Source: Pseudoduganella rivuli (GTDB lineage Bacteria; Pseudomonadota; Gammaproteobacteria; Burkholderiales; Burkholderiaceae_D). From it: DNA of 64,000 nt. Of the stretch, positions 61,492 through 64,000 are shown piece by piece. Position 1 is the first letter of the stretch, and every line of letters starts with the position of its first letter. The stretch lies in contig NZ_WKJJ01000001.1 of the NCBI RefSeq assembly GCF_009674485.1, forward strand, positions 482,265 through 546,264. Direction: 5' to 3'. Both the position numbers and the translations under genes were made by a program. The notes below the pieces were generated by a model that made no database searches, was not told the origin of the DNA, and worked only from the letters and a program-made list of their open reading frames with translations.

Positions 61492-63996
61492 TCAGGCCGA
61501 CCGGGCCATGGGCCGCGGCGCGCCGGCCGGTGCGGCGTCGGCCGCGCCGTTGACATGCTTGCCGCCGGTCCGCTTCGGGTTCAGCAGGAAGTGCGACAGC
61601 GCGGGGATCAGGATCAGTGCGCCCAGCATGTTCCACAGGAACATAAACGCCAGCAAGATGCCCATGTCGGCCTGGAACTTGATCGGCGACCAGGCCCACG
61701 TGATCACGCCGGCGGCCATGGTCAGGCCCACCAGGGCCACCACCTTGCCGGTGAAGTCCAGCGAGCGGCGGTACGCCACGGCCAGCGTTTCGCCACGGCG
61801 CTGCATCAGCAGTTGCACGCTCAGCAGGTACAGCGCGTAATCCACGCCGACCCCGACGCCGACCGCGATCACCGGCAGGGTGGCAACCTTCAGGCCGATG
61901 CCAAGCCAGACCATCAGCGCCTTGCAAATCACGGTGGTCATCAAGAGCGGGATCATCGCCACCACGGTGGCCATCACGCTGCGGAAGGTCAGCAGGCACA
62001 GCAGCGCGGTGGCGCCGTACACGGCCAGGTACATGGTGACGATGCCACGCGACACTTCGATGTTGGTGGCCGCTTCGATGCCGGCGCTGCCGGCGGCCAG
62101 CAGGAACTGTACCGGCGGCGCCGATTGCTCTGGCGCACTGCCCGGCGCCACCGCGGCCTGCGGCTTGACGGCCGCGACATCGTGCGTGGCGGCATACTGC
62201 TCGGTGACTTTCAGCACGCGCTCGAGCGTGTCGGCCTTGTGGTCGGCCAGGTACGCCACCAGCGGCGTCACCGAGCACTTCATGTTGGTCAAGTCCGGCA
62301 CCGCCACCAGCGCCGACGACACGGCGGTGTTGATGATGTCCTGGTTGCGGCTGATGGTCATCCACTTGCCGTTGCCTTCGAACAGGCTGGACGTCACGAA
62401 CGGCACCATGTTGGCCAGCGACGCCGTGGTTTGCACGCCAGGCGTGGCGCGCAGCGCCTGCGACAGGCCGTCTAGCTTTTGCAACACGGGGTACAGGCGG
62501 CAGCCCTCGTCTTCGGTTTTCATGATCACCACGAACTGGTCGCTCGACAGGTCGTAATGGCTGGTGATGTAAGCGTTGTCGAGGTTGTAGCGCGAGGTCG
62601 GGCGCAATTCCGGCGCGCCCGCGTCGAGGTCGCCGATTTTCAGGTCGCGCATCACCACCACGCTGACCGCGGTCAGCAGCACGGCGCCCGCAACCGCCCC
62701 GGCCGCATAGCGGCGTTCGGTCAGCCGGTCCAGGGCGCGCCACAGGCGGCCCTTGATGCCGCCGACCTTGCCGGTGGCTTTATCGTCGCGTTCCTGCACG
62801 GCGCGCCGCGCCGCGCCCGGGCTGACGCCGATATACGACAGCGTGACCGGAATCAGGATCAGCTTGGTGAAGATCAGTACCGAGATACCCATGCTGGTGG
62901 TGATCGCCAGGTCGCGGATCACGGGAATATCGATGATCGCCAGCACCGCGAACCCCACCACGTTGGTCAGCAGTGCGGTCAGGCCGGCCATGAACAGGCG
63001 GCGGAACGTGTAGCGCGCCGCCACGTATTTATGGGTGCCGCGGCCGATGTCCTGCAAGATGCCGTTCATCTTTTGCGCGCCGTGCGACAGGCCGATGGCA
63101 AAGATCAGGAATGGCACCAGGGTCGAATAGGGGTCGAGTTCATAGCCGGCCAGCTGCATCAGGCCCAGCAGCCAGATCACGCCGGCGATCGACACCGTCA
63201 TCAACAACAGCGTGCTGCGGATGCAGCGGGTATACAGGAACACAAACAAGCCGGCAATCACGACCGAGGCGGCAAAGAAGCCCAGCACCTGGCGCAGGCC
63301 TTCGATCAGGTCGCCGGCCAGCTTGCCGAAGCCGACGATGTGCACCGCCACGTGCGGGCTTTCGAACGAACGCACTTTTTCTTCCAGCGCCTGCGAAAAT
63401 TCACTGTAGCTGAGCGGCTTGCCGGTGGCGGGATTGGTGTCCAGCAGCGGTGTGACGATCATGGTCGACTTCATGTCGGACGCGACCAGGGAGCCGGTGA
63501 TGCCGGCGCGCGCGATGTTGGCGCGCAGCTTGGCAATCGATTCGGGGCTGCCGTTATAGTCCGACGGCATGACGGCGCCGCCGTTCAAGCCTTCCTCGGT
63601 GATTTCCTTCCACCGCACGATCGGCATCCACAGCGACTTCATCCACGAACGGTCGACACCGGGCACCAGGTACAGCGCGTCGTTGATCTTGCGCAGCGTC
63701 TCCAGGTATGCCGGGTCATAGATGTCGCCGCTCTTGTTTTCCACCACGATGCGGATGCTGTTGCCCAGTCCCGGCAATTCTTTCTTGTATTGAAGGTAGT
63801 TCTGGATATACGGATTGCCGACCGGGATCATGCGCTCGAAATTCGCATTGACTTGCAGGCGGCTGGCGTACACCGCCAGCACCACCGTGGCGATCAGGCA
63901 CAGCAGCATGATCACGGTGCGGTTGTTGAAAATGAAGCGTTCGATCCATGAACCCGAACTGCGGTCGAAATCACGCAGGTCGCTGATGGTGGGCAT
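61492..63996 (-). CDS. MMPL/RND-superfamily transporter
   Basis: Large RND-type membrane protein of 834 aa with two MMPL-like halves, each with a long extracytoplasmic loop and a helix bundle ('FLIFAIGLSHGAQKMNGILQ' and 'VGVGVGVDYALYLLSVQLLM'). No membrane-fusion or outer-membrane channel gene is nearby, so it is not a tripartite HAE-type pump. Hydrophobe-handling MMPL/RND proteins are frequent in steroid and terpenoid clusters, and transport of a hydrophobic substrate is likely. The ATG at 63996 is four bases from the window edge, so a longer N-terminus cannot be excluded. Confidence 0.88.
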   Translation of the reverse strand: MPTISDLRDFDRSSGSWIERFIFNNRTVIMLLCLIATVVLAVYASRLQVNANFERMIPVGNPYIQNYLQYKKELPGLGNSIRIVVENKSGDIYDPAYLETLRKINDALYLVPGVDRSWMKSLWMPIVRWKEITEEGLNGGAVMPSDYNGSPESIAKLRANIARAGITGSLVASDMKSTMIVTPLLDTNPATGKPLSYSEFSQALEEKVRSFESPHVAVHIVGFGKLAGDLIEGLRQVLGFFAASVVIAGLFVFLYTRCIRSTLLLMTVSIAGVIWLLGLMQLAGYELDPYSTLVPFLIFAIGLSHGAQKMNGILQDIGRGTHKYVAARYTFRRLFMAGLTALLTNVVGFAVLAIIDIPVIRDLAITTSMGISVLIFTKLILIPVTLSYIGVSPGAARRAVQERDDKATGKVGGIKGRLWRALDRLTERRYAAGAVAGAVLLTAVSVVVMRDLKIGDLDAGAPELRPTSRYNLDNAYITSHYDLSSDQFVVIMKTEDEGCRLYPVLQKLDGLSQALRATPGVQTTASLANMVPFVTSSLFEGNGKWMTISRNQDIINTAVSSALVAVPDLTNMKCSVTPLVAYLADHKADTLERVLKVTEQYAATHDVAAVKPQAAVAPGSAPEQSAPPVQFLLAAGSAGIEAATNIEVSRGIVTMYLAVYGATALLCLLTFRSVMATVVAMIPLLMTTVICKALMVWLGIGLKVATLPVIAVGVGVGVDYALYLLSVQLLMQRRGETLAVAYRRSLDFTGKVVALVGLTMAAGVITWAWSPIKFQADMGILLAFMFLWNMLGALILIPALSHFLLNPKRTGGKHVNGAADAAPAGAPRPMARSA

Positions 63997-64000
63997 GTCG

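Overview
The window is high-GC, densely coded DNA that most resembles a soil beta-proteobacterium of the Burkholderiales, probably Oxalobacteraceae (Massilia/Duganella type). That placement is inferred from codon use, the porin and regulator families, and the number of catabolic genes; no rRNA or marker gene fixes it.

Region 1 (1-11.3 kb): aromatic and nitrile uptake. A partial porin, an aromatic-acid MFS permease and a LysR regulator lie next to what looks like one seven-gene leftward operon: periplasmic binding protein, LivG, LivF, LivH, LivM, a MetA-type outer-membrane protein and a nitrilase. An AraC-family regulator is divergent from it.

Region 2 (11.3-16.4 kb): a recombination scar. 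It holds deleted remnants of a LysR gene and a panE-like gene, an 80-bp direct repeat (79/80 identical) carrying a tRNA 3'-end-like sequence plus terminator and flanking a GH62 arabinofuranosidase, a P4-type integrase whose catalytic core is deleted in frame, and a PAS-PAS-GGDEF protein.

Region 3 (16.4-24.2 kb): a porin with a small PstS-like protein, a biotin-dependent acyl-CoA carboxylase pair with a small zinc-ribbon protein, and a chemoreceptor.

Region 4 (24.3-64 kb): a roughly 40-kb catabolic island. It encodes a P450, a P450-type ferredoxin, an extradiol dioxygenase, a classical Rieske dioxygenase (alpha and beta), a ferredoxin reductase, three FAH-family hydrolases, two amidohydrolases, acyl-CoA ligase, dehydrogenases, hydratases and thiolases, a DUF35/Ltp2-like pair, many SDRs, and MFS and MMPL transporters. 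Regulators are an IclR protein and a protein with three tandem TetR modules. The gene content recalls the diterpenoid (dit) clusters of Pseudomonas abietaniphila and Burkholderia xenovorans. The substrate is probably a polycyclic or terpenoid acid: it would be activated by CoA ligation, hydroxylated by P450 and Rieske enzymes, cleaved by the extradiol enzyme, and finished by FAH hydrolysis and beta-oxidation. The substrate is an inference.

The two most unusual features are (a) adjacent Rieske-oxygenase homologues with complementary losses, one keeping only the [2Fe-2S] site and the other only the mononuclear-iron site, and (b) the triple-TetR regulator, with recurring TGAACA / TTTATGTTCA elements at most promoters of the island.
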